DNA from: Dactylorhiza incarnata
Lineage: Eukaryota; Streptophyta; Magnoliopsida; Asparagales; Orchidaceae
Assembly (NCBI GenBank): GCA_033032865.1
Contig: JAWHQI010000266.1
Span: 2,393,501 to 2,457,500 of the forward strand
DNA length: 64,000 bases
Reading direction: 5' to 3'
Below, in pieces: positions 9,391-21,684 of this stretch (position 1 is the stretch's first letter; every line of letters starts with the position of its first letter). The position numbers and the translations under genes were made by a program. The notes under the pieces were generated by a model that saw nothing but the letters and a program-made list of their open reading frames with translations, did no database searches and had not been told where the DNA came from.

Positions 9391-12300
9391 CAGAGCTATC
9401 TAAGCAAAAATGAACAATGGTATTTCGATAGTGGCTGTTCAAAGCACATGAAAGGAAACAAGGCCAACCTGAACAACTACAAGGCAAAGCTTGGACCCAA
9501 GGTGATCTTTGGAGACTCCAACTGTGGACAAACCAAATGCTATGGACAGATCAAAGTTGGAGCAGTGACCTTCAAAGAAGTAGCCTATGTCAAGGGTCTG
9601 AAGCACAACCTCATCAACATAAGCCAGTTATGTGATGAAGGTTATCAGGTAACTTTCAATCATTACTTATGTCTTATTACCAATAATAAAAATATTACTG
9701 TATTATCTGGTATTAGATTTGGAAATATTTATTTAGTCAATTTTGACTCTGCCAATTCTGATATTTGCTTATTCAATTCTATAAGTAAAACAAATGAATT
9801 ATGGCATAAAAGACTTGGACATATTAACCTTAGAACTATCTCTAAGCTTTCTAAGGACAATCTTGTTAGAGGATTACCTTCTGGTTCACACAAGAAGGAA
9901 GGACTCTGCAGGGCCTGTCAATTAGGTAAGCAAACTAGAAGTAGTTTTAAATCTTTATCCAAGAGTGATTCACCTAGGATTCTATATTTGCTGCATTTGG
10001 ACCTACTGCAATACAAAGCCTAGGAGGGAAGCATTACTCTCTAGTGATTGTAGATGACTTCTCAAGATTCACTTCGGTGTTCTTTCTTAGGAACAAGTCT
10101 GACACCATCAGTGTTCTGACAGAATTTCTCAGGTCCATCAAGTTGAGTACTCTACTGTAGTTGCATTAATCAGAAGTGATCATGGCACTGAGTTTGAGTC
10201 TCTTCTGATGAGAGAATTCTGTGGAAAATAAGGGATCAAGCAGTGTTTCTCTGCTCCTAGAACTCCTCAACAAAATGGGGTAGCTGAAAGGAAAAATAGA
10301 ACCCTTATTGAATCAACAACTACATTGCTTGTTGATGCTCACTTGCCACTCTCTTTTTGGGCAGAGGCAGTGAACACAGCTAATTATGTGTTGAACAGAA
10401 GCCTGATACATAAACTTAAGGGCAAGACTCCCAATGAATTACTCAAGAATAAAAAGCCTAAGGTTAACTATTTTAAGATATTTGGCTGTAAATGCTATGT
10501 GCACAACAATGATAAGAAGTATCTCAGGAAGTTTGAAGCAAAAGCTGCTGAAGGCATATTCCTTGGATATTCTCTTTCTAGTAAGGCATACAGGGTTTAC
10601 AACAAATCTACTCTTAAGATAGAAGAGTCCATGCATGTATCTTTTGTTGAAACTAATATGTTACTTGAGGAGAGGAACACCACCTCTACCAAACATACTA
10701 TGCAGGTACTAGCTCTATGTGAAGAGCTCAATGGATTAGATCTACAAAAAGAAGAATCATCACTTCCATCAACACAAAATCTTGAAGACAGTGAAGAAGA
10801 GGATCATGCAGATCTTGCTGACAGCTCAAATCAAGTGACAACTGAACAAATTCCCCAAGTGGATATTATTGCTGAACCAACTCCAACTGTTGACCACATC
10901 ACAGTTAGAGATCATCCAATATCACAAGTGATTGGTGATATTTCAGCAGGTGTTCAAACAAGGCATCAACTACATCAAAATCAGATGCACACTTATTTCC
11001 TATCATAAGTTGAACCTCAAACCATAAAAGATGCAGAACAAGTTCCAAACTGGATTCTTGCAATGCAAGAGGAGCTCTATCAATTTGAAAGGAACAAGGT
11101 TTGAGATTTGGTTCCAAGACCAAAAGGCCATCCAGTTATTGGCACCAAGTGGGTCTTCAGGAACAAGCTTGATGATCAAGGCAACATAGTCAGAAACAAA
11201 GCAAGATTGGTAGCTCAAGGATATTCACAGGAAGAAGGAATTGACTATGATCAGACCTTTGCTCCTGTTGCAAGACTTGAAGCCATAAGGATCTTTCTAG
11301 CCTTCGCTGCATTCAAGAAATTCAAGGTATATCAGATGGATGTTAAGAGTGTATTTCTTAATGGAGGCATCAAAGAAGAAGTCTTTGTGGAACAACCACT
11401 AGGTTTCATCTCTCCAACTCACTCCTCTTATGTATTTAAGATTAATAAAGCTCTCTATGGTCTCAAGCAAGCTCCCAGAGCATGGTATGAGACCTTAGCT
11501 AGTTTTCTTTTGGAGAATAATTTTTGTAGAGGCATAGTAGATAAAACCTTATTTTTCAGGATACATAAAAATCAAACTCTACTAGTTCAAATATATGTAG
11601 CTGACATTATTTTTGGCTCTACCGATTCAAATTTATGCAAAAGGTTTTCTAACCTAATGCAATCCAAATTTGAAATGAGTAGTATGGGTGAACTATCATA
11701 CTTCCTTGGTCTTCAAGTGAAGCAAACTCCAAATGGCATATTCATATCACAATCCAAGTATGCTAAGGAATTAGTGAAAAGGTTTTATATGTCTGATGCT
11801 TCCACCATGAAAACACCCATGCCCTCAAATGCTGTTGTTGATGCTGATGAATCAGGGAAACCTGTTGATTAGAAAGTATATAGAGCAATTGTTGGCTCAT
11901 TACTTTATTTAACAGCAAGTAGACCTGATATAATATTTGCTACTTGTATTTGTGCTAGGTTCCAAGTTAACCCCAAAGAATCTCACCTAATTTTACTAAA
12001 AAGAATTTTGAGATATATAAAGGGTTGCCCTAATCTAGGACTCTGGTATCCAACAACATCAGAATTTGAATTAACTGGATTCTCAGATTCTGATTATGCT
12101 GGATGCAGAGTAGACAGGAAAAGCACATCAGAAACTTGCCAGTTTCTAGGTGAGAGGCTTGTGTCTTGGTTTTGTAAGAAACAAACATCTGTGTCCATAT
12201 CAACATCTGAAGCTGAATACATAGTTGTAGGCAGTTTCTACTCACAGATATTGTGGATACAAAATCAGCTCCTAGACTATGATGTCAACTTAAATAATTC

Positions 12301-12547
12301 AATTATATTTTGTGACAATACTAGTGCAATATCTATAGCACAAAATCCAGTTCTCCATAGTAGGACAAAACATATAGAAATTAGGCACCACTTTATCAGA
12401 GATAATGTGGATAAAAATAAAATTTGCCTACAGTTCATTTCTGCTGATTTGCAAAGAGCTGATATTTTCACTAAACCCTTGGATGAAAAGAAACATATTT
12501 TCTTTATAAATCAGCTAGGTATGATAGATGGATATTCAATCTGCTAA
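9388..12547 (+). pseudogene. pol of element A (protease, integrase, reverse transcriptase, RNase H)
   Basis: Domains in order: aspartic protease (FDSGCSKHM, near 9425); integrase zinc-binding region (LWHKRLGHINLRT, CRACQLGK) and core with VDDFSRF, SDHGTEF and NGVAERKNRTL; reverse transcriptase ([37 protein letters not shown]); RNase H (FSDSDYAGC, SEAEY, CDNTSA, KHIEIRHHFI). Damage: a 10-nt deletion near 10005, with 5-base repeats at its ends, plus a 1-nt deletion near 10150 shift the frame; stops at about 10228, 11006, 11102 and 11870. The catalytic YVDD box reads YVADI (about 11595), so the enzyme would be dead even if the frame were open. It cannot move unaided. Confidence 0.9.
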
Positions 12548-13650
12548 AAATTAAATTTTCTACTTACCCAATCTCTTCATCGAACTGAGATCGATGAAAT
12601 CAAGTTTTTCGTCGAACGGAGATCGACGAAGTCATCAAGTTCGTCAAACCGAGATCGACGAAAACTCATTTTTCGTCGAACCCATTTTTGATGAAGCTTT
12701 TATTTCTCACCTGTTATCATAATCAAATCTTTTTTATTTAAGCTGAATGCCTACAGAAATTGCTTCTCTTTCAGTTCCTTTGCACTTGATCTCTATTTTA
12801 TTTTGCAGGAACAGTAGTAATATAAAAATTGCATCCTTCCCTACCTCCTCAAAAGTCCCTTCTTCTAGGGGCCTAGCTCCAGGTCTTCCTGAAACTAGGC
12901 AGGGGGAGATGTATTGTAGAAGATCCTTATTGTCAGGGGGAGATACTTTCCTTTTTGATAGGGGGAGTTAGTTATTTTCTGAAGATGCTCAAGCTTCAAG
13001 AGGAAATGCTGATGAAGAAGCATGTTTTCAGTTCTATGAACAAGCTCCATTTGATGCAGTTTTTGCTTAGGGGGAGATGTTCTATGAACTAGGCAAAGGG
13101 AGAAAGCTGAAGAAGCTCCAGTCTCAGGGGGAGATGCTCTCAGGCTAACATATTTTATAAAAGAGAGAAATGATGCATGGAGAAGCTACATATGTTTCAA
13201 GTTCAGATTCAGAATACAGTTTTTGATATAGGAAAAGCTACATATTCAGAATTTGACAGATTTAGGAGAAGATGTTATGACAGTTTCAAATTCTGATTAG
13301 TAGCAAAGCAGATTAAGAAAGAGCAGTTATCAAATTCAGATTATAAAGTTTCAGTTCAGATCAACAATTCAGAAAGCTGAAATATAGCAGATACAGTTCA
13401 GAATTCAGAATTCAGAAAAATCAGTTCAGATAATATCAGATTTCAAAATTCAGAAAGCAGATTCAGAAAAGACAAAAGGTTTTTATTATTTCTGTTTTCA
13501 TTAAAATGTTTCAGAACTCAGAGTATTATTTATTTTATATCTGATGAACTATTTAAAATATATTAGATATATATATATATATATATGCTCTGTTGTTTTG
13601 TTTGTTTTTAATTTTTGTCAAATAGTGTCCTAACCCAAATAGGGGGAGAT
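12548..13650 (+). other. 3' noncoding region of element A with repeated polypurine tracts
   Basis: TTCGTCGA palindromes come first (12577-12690). A pyrimidine-rich TTTTATTTTGCAG (12796-12808) is followed by a short open stretch, also present in C on the minus strand near 28330. AGGGGGAGA-type tracts follow at about 12901, 12936, 12960, 13069, 13127 and finally 13641-13650 beside the LTR. Repeated polypurine tracts are a known Sirevirus trait. There is a (TA)n run at about 13564-13587. No intact extra gene is visible. Confidence 0.75.
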
Positions 13651-15255
13651 TGTTTGAACAACCCTATCACTGATTTGGGCTAGGATCACTATCTGCTGAT
13701 TATGATCAAGTTAACCCCAATGTATAGTCAATGGGTCAAGAGTTTAGGCTGTTAGAACTCAAGAAATCATTCGGGTTCTGCGTTCGACAAAATGCTATCT
13801 GCGTTCGACGAACGGCTTGCTCTCTGCATTCGATGAACGACTTACACTTTGCATTCAATGAATGGCATGCTCCTGCGTTCGACAATCTTCAACCTCGGCG
13901 TCTCAGCGGTCGACGAATCCTTCAGTTCGACGAACTCAGCTCTGCGTTCGAAGAATAAGTATCAGATGTTCAGATCGATGAAGTTCTTCTCAGCTCAACA
14001 AATTTAATTCTTCTAGCCAGATTCATTTGAGGTCGACGAACTCAACATTGTGTTCGACGAAAATCTTGAGATCAACGAAAATTGCAATACAACAGATTTA
14101 TTTCAGACAGATTATATTATTCCATTATCTGAACTTAGATCTTCTGCAACGGCTCTATTCTTCCAGATAAGTAAGATTAATATATTTCCTTTGATTATTC
14201 CGAGATTATAGCCACTGACATTTCTCGGAAAAGGACATTTCATGGAAAAGGAAAAGAGATATACGGCATGTCAGATTTATGGTTCCCAGATATATTTATT
14301 CCTTAATTCAAGGGATTTGATTTTAAAATATTATCAAAAGAAAAGGGAAGAAGATATACAATATTACTTCCATAGTTTCATGACAGGAACATTACAGGAC
14401 ATATCACAAAATAGCTGTACAGTGAAATAAAAGAAAGAAGAAGGTTACAGGAAGAAAAAGAACACAAGTTTTACAGATTTCATCTTCTTCTTCCTCAAGC
14501 AGCACTAATTTATTGAGAACAACATCATCAACAATACTCTCTCAGTCATCAACTGCAAGATCAGATCTCCAAAATACCAACAATAATCAGAAGAATTTAT
14601 TCTCTCAGATTCATCAGCTACAGGAAGATCAATTTTATTCAAAAGAAAGCTTCCAGCCATATACTGTCAATCAATTTCATATTAGACAGAGGGAGCATTT
14701 CTACATCAAATCCACTAGAGTCTTCTCTCAGATTGTTGACAGCGAAGAACATTCAAACCCTTCTTATCCCCTCTTTTACAGGGTTATAACTCCCTTCAAA
14801 AGTTAACCCATTGGTGGCAGGGCACCTGATCAAAAACCTGTTGTTTGGTTAGAGCACCTGATCAAAAGCTCACTTGGTGTGTGGACACCTGATCAAAAAC
14901 CCCTTGGTGATAGGGCACCTGATCAAAAACCTAGTGGATCCTACCAAGTGTGGTAGAAGAGTAGACGTACCCAGGTTTATTGGGGAACTACTATAAAAAT
15001 CCTTGTGTCGTCTGTGTGCTTGTCTATTTTCTGTGTGCTGTGCTGATTTGTTTTCTTTATTTAGTTTTTATAAATCACTCTGCATATATATATATATATC
15101 ACTATTTTAATTCCGCAATAAAATTAAGTGAAAATTTTTAATACTCTATTCACCCCCCTCTAGAGTAAATCTAAGATCTAACCTCACCTTCAATTGGTAT
15201 CAAAGCGTGGTTGATTATATCTATCATTTTCAACTGATATCCAATTTCACTTTCA
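13651..15255 (+). repeat. 3' LTR of element A (complete)
   Basis: The LTR begins TGTTTGAACAACCC right after the polypurine tract and ends CACTTTCA before gypsy sequence. U3 (13780-14060) has many TTCGACGAA/TTCGTCGA dyads. Further right are GCACCTGATCAAAAAC tandem repeats (14820-14935), the TTATTGGGGAACTACTATA block (14979) and the CACCCCCCTCTAGAG tract. The last 63 bases (15193-15255) duplicate the leader, including TTGGTATCAAAGC, so the LTR has been lengthened at its U5 end. Confidence 0.88.
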
Positions 15256-15860
15256 GAGGCTGACCTACAGACCTCGTGGATGGACCCCCTTGTCACTTTC
15301 TTGACTACAGAGGAAGTACCAATAGATGTTGAGAATAGGAGGAGGTTCTGATACAAGTTGGCCTATTACCTATTGAACGATGGGGTGCTCTACCGTAAGT
15401 CCATGTCCGGTCCTTTGGAATGGTTCCTCTTAGAGAAAGAAGTTACCCAGGTCCTAGAGGAGGTCCACTCAGTTGAGTGCGGGAGTCACTCATGAATCCA
15501 AAACTTAGAAAAGCAGGTGCTAAGGGTGGGGTACTTCTAGCCTACCATCAGGAAGGATGCGGCGGAGTTTGCAAGGAAGTGCCAAAATTTCCAGATCTAT
15601 GCCCCGCTCCATCTACAACCAACCCATTGTCTTTGATCAATCGCAACCCCCTAGCCAGTCTCCTTTTGGGGAATGGACCTCGTGGGGCCATTCCCCCAAG
15701 TGAGTGGCCAGAGAAAAGTCCTCTTGGTTATGATCGACTACTTCTACAAGTGGATAGAGGTAAAGACAATAGCAAAGACGAGACGACCTCCTAGGTTGTG
15801 AGAAATTTCATCCTTGAGAGAGTTGGATGTCTTCGAGAATGGTGTTTCCATAAATTAGAC
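15256..15860 (+). pseudogene. Ty3/gypsy integrase fragment (3' part of the split element)
   Basis: In broken frames the translation gives SWMDPLVTFLTTEEVP, KLAYYLLNDGVLYRKS, EVHSVECGSHS and then a region reading like the zinc-binding and core entry of gypsy integrase (RCQNFQIYAPLH, followed by WMDLVGPF-like and MIDYFYKWIEVKTIAK-like sequence). The frame at 15477-15794 is an out-of-frame shadow of this. It continues the element whose RNase H stops at 5856, which fixes A as a later insertion. Confidence 0.75.
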
Positions 15861-17012
15861 CTCTGCCCGAGTGGAAGAGATCAACCCCAATCCTGCATGC
15901 TAGCTATTTGCCCTCTCAAACTGAATTCCCTCGATCAGAGAGATGTCGTGGACTAGACCCTACACTGGGCTCCTTCCAGGCATTATCCGACTTCGATGAA
16001 ATGGTATCCTTTCTCGTTGTCTAGAACTTGCCCCTAGCGACTCTCGAAGCTTATGCTTATGCTAGTATTATTTTTGCAAATATGATGTAGGCATTTTAGT
16101 GGATAGATTGAGCATTTGCATCCATGCCTATATGAACTACCATCACATAAACTCTTTAGTCCTTACACCCATCCTTTGTTTCACCCCCACCTCATTATCA
16201 CCAATGCCAAAATGATTAACCTAATCTCATACTTAGATTAGAGATTAAATTCAAAATCTGATTTTCTACTTGTGTTTTAAGTGAAATATTGTAATTTGGT
16301 GCGCATTTAAAAGCTAATCTTTTGGGTAATTTTGAAAAAAGCTTAAACAAAATATTATTTGAGAAAGAAAAAGAAAGAAAGAAAGAAATGAAATTTGAAA
16401 AAGAAAAATCTGAATAAAGGGTTAGTGTTTGGCCAATGTGGAAGTGATATGCAAAAATTCATGTCTGGGGGTGTCACTTCCCATTCCTTTTCTTTGGTAG
16501 GCTGATTTTGATGCTAGATCATATTTTGGTTTAAGTGTGATTAAAGCCATCATGTTTATCTTTTGATTCACCTCACCTTAAACCCAAGACTAATGATTCA
16601 TCCTATTTCTAAGTCCAATTGATTTGTAAAAATAGATTTAGCCAATGCCGTGGAGAGAGTGTGACCGGGCAAGCCTATTGTCATAGACATTTATGAATTT
16701 CTTTGGAGGATACCCCAATCTTAGAAGGATAATGCTAAGCTCATCGTACACTATTTTCATTCTACGCAAGGTCTAGGACGATTGGATTTTTGTACTTATA
16801 AGTGGATATAACTAGTCATATTTAGTTTTGAAAAGTATTGATAGTTAGTTTACATAAAGTTAATTATAGTTTTCTTCCCATTACATATTGAGCATAGAAC
16901 TTCTTTGTATACTCCATACTTTTCACTTTCTAATTGATAGTTTAGTCTTGTCTAATACCGATGAGGAGAGCGGTTTGCTCGGGATGAGTAATCATTGAAT
17001 TCTGGGGGTATT
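15861..17012 (+). other. 3' internal region of the gypsy element, noncoding
   Basis: I see no coding frame of note. There is a GAAA microsatellite (about 16361-16390). The end contains GAGAGCGGTTTGCTCGGGA and a short polypurine tract TCTGGGGGTA (17001-17010) before the LTR. Confidence 0.55.
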
Positions 17013-18537
17013 TGATGAGTGAATTCCATATAGTGATTTAGGCACCCTTCTAGCACTATTTTCATACTATAATAGCTCAATCTTGTATGATTTCCATATC
17101 ATATCATTAGAAATCCCAAAGTAGTCCGGCGAGCATTTCTATGCTAGATAGGGTGTATTTTGGACATTTATTGAATGAGGGAGATTTTCTATCCTTCTCA
17201 TTCTTGTTTTATGATCATTTATGCTTTATTGTATACTTAGACACCTACTATGATCATTTGGTTGGATTACAGGTTGTCTACAATTGTTTTTAAGGAAATT
17301 TAGTATATGTACGTGCATTTTGAAGTTGCATGGTCATCCGTTTGTTCACGCATGGACAGAGGCTATCTATCTTTACATCGCATGATCAGGCATTGTTCCT
17401 TCATGCACGAGCACATGCTACTCACGCATGGCCTTGCATGTGTTATTCTGGATGACCCAAGATTTTGGTCTTTAATAGTAAATGATCGTGCATAAAATGC
17501 ACGATCGTGCGACTATTGTTCATGCTCGGTCATCTACTACTTTAGGGTGACCCATTTCCGCACAATTTTCATTCCCTAATGCACGATCGTGCATGAGTTA
17601 ATTCACAGAAGGCCTATAAATCTATTTTTCATGATTTCTTCTGCATCCATCCACCTGGAGCACCGCTTTCCCTCCATTTTTGCCCAGAAGTCGGGTTTCG
17701 ACCACTAGCCATATTCTACCTCCCCAAGCTTCCTAAAGGTGTTAGGGATCATTTGTAAGGTCCCTTTGGAGATTTTGACTTAGGATCTCTTGGTGTTAAG
17801 GGGAACAAACCCCATGATATGATGTGTTATGAGATGGTGACAGCTTCTCCGGTATCATTGATGAGGCCAAGAAGGAAGAGCTGATGTACCATTTTGGGCT
17901 CCCCTATGGATCTGAGGAGAATAGACTTCCATTCTCTCTATGCTAAGGATTGGTATCTTGTATCCATTTTCTCTCCTTTATGATTCATGTATGTATTTGG
18001 AAATGTATTCTAAAGAATCTATACACCAGTACCAATGGGTGTAGATGTTCATAGCTATATTATCTATTGTGGTTGATACAGAAATGATGTTCTTCTTGTG
18101 TTAATGTGTTTGTGATTTGAGTTTATGGCTGTGTTGTTCTGTGCTTTTATTGAGATAGATGCGAGCCATTGAGAGCGAGGGGTTTACCTTTGCAAAAGAA
18201 AGGTGCAACGAGTGCGAATCAGAGGAGTGCCACCTATGGAGGTGAGAAGAGGTGAAGGCGACCCTCATTGTGTTAGTATGTGTGAAGCGGAAGTCGGCGA
18301 CCTACGGAGGAGCGAAGTGGTGTCAGTGGCCCGCAAGTTAAATTAGTTTTCCTTTTAATGCTTTAGTGTTAGTAAAAATTAACCCCCCGTTAAACTCTCT
18401 GACTAAGACTTCTATCTCAAGTCTTTTCTCTATAGATTACTCCACCCCGCCATGTTCCACGTGAGATTGATACTACGAGATTCATCCCATTTTTTTTATA
18501 CTTGTACGACATTGATAATATTACTGTTGACCCATCA
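17013..18537 (+). repeat. 3' LTR of the gypsy element
   Basis: The LTR starts TGATGAGTG after the purine tract and ends GACCCATCA, giving matching TGATG/CATCA ends, about 1.53 kb. The terminal sequence and the preceding CTGGGGGTAT are reminiscent of Athila-type elements. It contains strong palindromes of the TGCACGATCGTGCA type (near 17500 and 17580). The frame at 17307-17495 lies within it and is not a gene. Copia relic X follows directly. Confidence 0.7.
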
Positions 18538-20126
18538 ATCATTATCTGCATCTTCAAACTTCTTAGACACCATTTAGGATAATGGCTTAAGAACATGTCC
18601 CCATTGAAAGTTTTGTATCAGGTTTAAACACCATCTGATATATTACCAATCACATGAGTGGTAAGATGATCCTTGAGATTCACAAATTATTTTAGGAGAT
18701 CAATCCTTTTCACTTGTGGGATAACTTCAACATTGTCTTCTTCTCTGACAAAGGTTGTAATATGATCAATAATTTGTCATAGGAGAATTTATGTTGATTA
18801 TGTCTTCTGCTTGTATAAGAGGAGTGGCTGAAGTGTACTGCAACATTTCAAGTCATCGTAGATTTTCTATATCTTCAACATCTTTGTCATCAACATTGCT
18901 AATGTTTGTTGATTTTTGCAATGAAGTGCTTAAATGGTTTTCGATTGAGACCTTTTACCAAGCACCATCTGATTTATTCTATTAGTAACTTCTTCAACCT
19001 GCATAAGGATTGAAATATTACTTTTTCTTTATAAAACATGTTAGTCTCATCAAAAGTAACATTAATAGACACTTTCATGCACATGATTCCTTTCTTAAAG
19101 CATCTATAGGCTTTACTAGATGAAGGGCATCCAAGGAAAATACCTTTATCAACATTTTAATCAAATTTAGCTAAATGAGATTTACCATTATTCAAAATAT
19201 AACAAGTACTTCCAAAAATTCTTAAGTAAGAAATTTTTGGAATTTTCCCTTTAGCAGTTCATATGGAGTTTTTTTCCTTAGTCTTGTGGATTAAACTCCT
19301 ATTCAAGACATAACATGCAGTGTTTACTGCTTTAGCATCGAAATACATAGGTAAATTGTCTTCAACAAGTAAAGTCCTTCCTGTTTCAATTATTGTTCAA
19401 TTCTTTCTCTCGATAACTCCTTGGAGCAAAAAAACTATGCTTGATCCCTTCCCCTTCATAAAATTTATTCAACCTATGAGACTCAAATTCAGTGTCATGA
19501 TCACTTATGTTCAGTACAACTGAAGTATTTAACTCATTTTGGATTTGTTTAATGAAATTTGTGATGACTTTGAGTGTATCAAACTTAGCTTATAGAAAGA
19601 ACACCCAAGTGAATCTTGAGTAATCATCCATAACAACTAAAGAATAGAATTTACTCATAAACTACTAATAGAAATTGGCCCAAGTAGATCATATCATATA
19701 TAAGATCCTTGGAGAACAATTTTGAACTTGGTTCTTAAAAGAGACCTTTGTTTGCTTTCCTAACTGGTAAGCTCTACAAGGTTTCTCTTTAATATATCTT
19801 GAGTTTGGCAAACCTTTAACTAAGCTACGTTTTGACAACTTAGAGAGTATTTTCAAATTCAAATGGGCAAGCCTTCTAAGCCATTATTTAGAGCTTGAAA
19901 TGGAAGAATTAAACAAACATACTTTAGATTTATTAGATAAGAAATCTACTAAATAAACATTACCATTTATTATAAATAAAAGAGAAATAACTCCCGAGTC
20001 ATTGTTAATAATCAAACACATATCTTGTTTGAAGATTATTTTGTAACCCTTATCACACAATTGGCTAATGTTGATTAAATTATGATGCAGACCTTGTATT
20101 ATATATTAGGACTTTCTCAAACTACG
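18538..20126 (-). pseudogene. Copia relic X: protease end, integrase and linker
   Basis: In several frames the minus strand gives [12 protein letters not shown] (near 20070), LVDFLSNKS, LAHLNLKILSKLSK (near 19850), CRAYQLGKQTK (near 19770), SLVVMDDYSRFTWVFFL (near 19620), SDHDTEFES (near 19490) and the start of the linker to reverse transcriptase near 18660. It is heavily decayed. It is cut by the gypsy LTR on the left and by element B on the right, so it is the oldest layer seen. Confidence 0.75.
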
Positions 20127-21587
20127 TGTTGGGAAAAACCTCATATTTGATGAAATAGATTAGGTGAAAATGATTTTAGGATAAGCCTTAATGATTTATA
20201 GAAAAGGCTATGTCTAGTTCTGTTGAATTGATTCATTATAAAGGTATAAAGTCATCAACTATTTTTTTCTAAAAGATTCAAGACTTTTCAAAGTAGCGTC
20301 GAATGGTATTTTACGCAACATAAAAAGTAAGCGAACTATGTTCTCAAAGACACTATGAATTTTCCTTTACTACATCATGAATTTTAGTCACATCGAATTC
20401 ATCTCAAAGATACATAGATTTCTCTTCCCTCAGCAACTCAGATTAAAAGCTGCTCAGTAATCCAAGTGGCTCTGACTTCTCTTCTTCTCAGAGCTGTCTC
20501 GAATTTATTCAAAAGTCAAGATTCTCTTGACCCCTTCAGAAAGGACATTTCCTGACCATTATAGCGGGTTCCAAGAAATAAACATCATCATCTGAAAAGA
20601 TATCGTCTATCTGTTAAAACCTATTTTAAGGAAGTACTGACTTTCCATTCTAGGAACTTCATTTGAGGAAGCCATCAACATTAATTATTCAAAAGAATAC
20701 AAAGGAAAATATTTTAAATATCTTCCAAGACCAAGAATTTGAAATGCAACGAGCAGAAGAATAGAAGAAGATATAAATAGATTGTACAAAAATAATTTTG
20801 GATCAGTCATAACCTTCTTCTTTCTCTCAAAATATTCTTCATTCCTGAAGAACAACAACAGCAAGCAAGTAACTCTGAAATTCTCTATAACTCAAAGGAT
20901 AATTAGAAGATTCTCCTCTCTCTCAAGAATCAAATCTCTCTTATTCTCTCTCAAGGAATCTCCTGTTCATTATAATACAGAATCCACACCGTGCTGTAAC
21001 GAATTAGTTCTCTCAAAAGCCCTGCTGCTGAAGAACTATTGTGGAAACAAAAAATCATCCCGATGAAAGATTTCTTGAAACTCTCTTTAAAAGATTCTAT
21101 CCGGTTAGAGCGACCTTATCAAAAACTCATTTGGTTTTGGATAGACCTTATCAACAACTCGTGGTTAGAGTGACCTTATCAAAAACTCATTTGGTTTTGG
21201 AGAGACCTTGTCAACAACTCTCGGTTAGAGCAACCTTACTAAAAGATCATCTGGTTTGGAGAGACCTTATCAACCACTCTTAGTTCTAAGGGATCCTTAT
21301 CAAAATCCCACACCATGATAGTGGAATCCTGCTTATAAGAAGAAGAGTATGCGCACCCAATTTTATTGGGGAACTACTATAAAATTTCTTGCGTCGTCTA
21401 TGATTGATTACATCTTCTCCGTGCTTTCATTTTCAATACTCTTTTATTTAACTATTAAATTATTGTGGTTGTGATATACTTGGGGGATTCTATGAAACTG
21501 TTAAAATAGTAAAATAAATCTTCTTGAAATTGAATTACTCTATTCACCCCTCTAGAGTATCTCTCAAGAGATTTTCTTCACCTTTCA
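20127..21587 (+). repeat. 5' LTR of element B
   Basis: The LTR runs TGTTGGGAAAAACC to CCTTTCA, 1461 bases. It contains a tandem repeat of about 62 bp built on GACCTTATCAAAAACTCATTTGG (21100-21300), the CCAATTTTATTGGGGAACTACTATA block (21357) and CACCCCTCTAGAG (21546). The layout matches the LTRs of A and C but the sequence differs. Confidence 0.85.
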
Positions 21588-21605
21588 ATTAGTATCAGAG
21601 CTTGG
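21588..21605 (+). promoter_or_regulatory. Primer binding site of element B
   Basis: ATTAGTATCAGAGCTTGG follows the LTR. It is one base away from TGGTATCAGAGC, the initiator tRNA-Met complement. Confidence 0.8.
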
Positions 21606-21684
21606 TTGATCAGAAAAGTTTAACTCCTTGATCAACAAGATCCTCATAGGACTAATCACTTGAGAAAATTTTTATATCACAAAC

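Larger units (their letters stand above)
5857..15255 (+). mobile_element. Copia (Sirevirus-like) element A, inserted in the gypsy element
   Basis: Structure: 5'-truncated LTR, primer binding site, gag, pol, 3' region with repeated polypurine tracts, and complete 3' LTR. Gypsy coding sequence lies on both sides (RNase H before, integrase after), which proves the nesting. No target duplication is visible because the left end, with about 240 bases of LTR and some gypsy sequence, has been deleted. It belongs to the same family as element C (minus strand, 25835-35275): shared LTR blocks and the same TTCGTCGA palindrome. Confidence 0.88.

Noticed and set aside
13564..13587. (TA)n run as a TATA promoter
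   Set aside because: It is a simple repeat upstream of the final polypurine tract with no gene after it.
16361..16390. GAAA-rich run as a regulatory element
   Set aside because: It looks like an ordinary microsatellite in noncoding gypsy sequence.
17307..17495. 62-codon frame in the gypsy LTR
   Set aside because: It is composed of the palindromic GCATG/GATCGTGC segment and has no start context or family.
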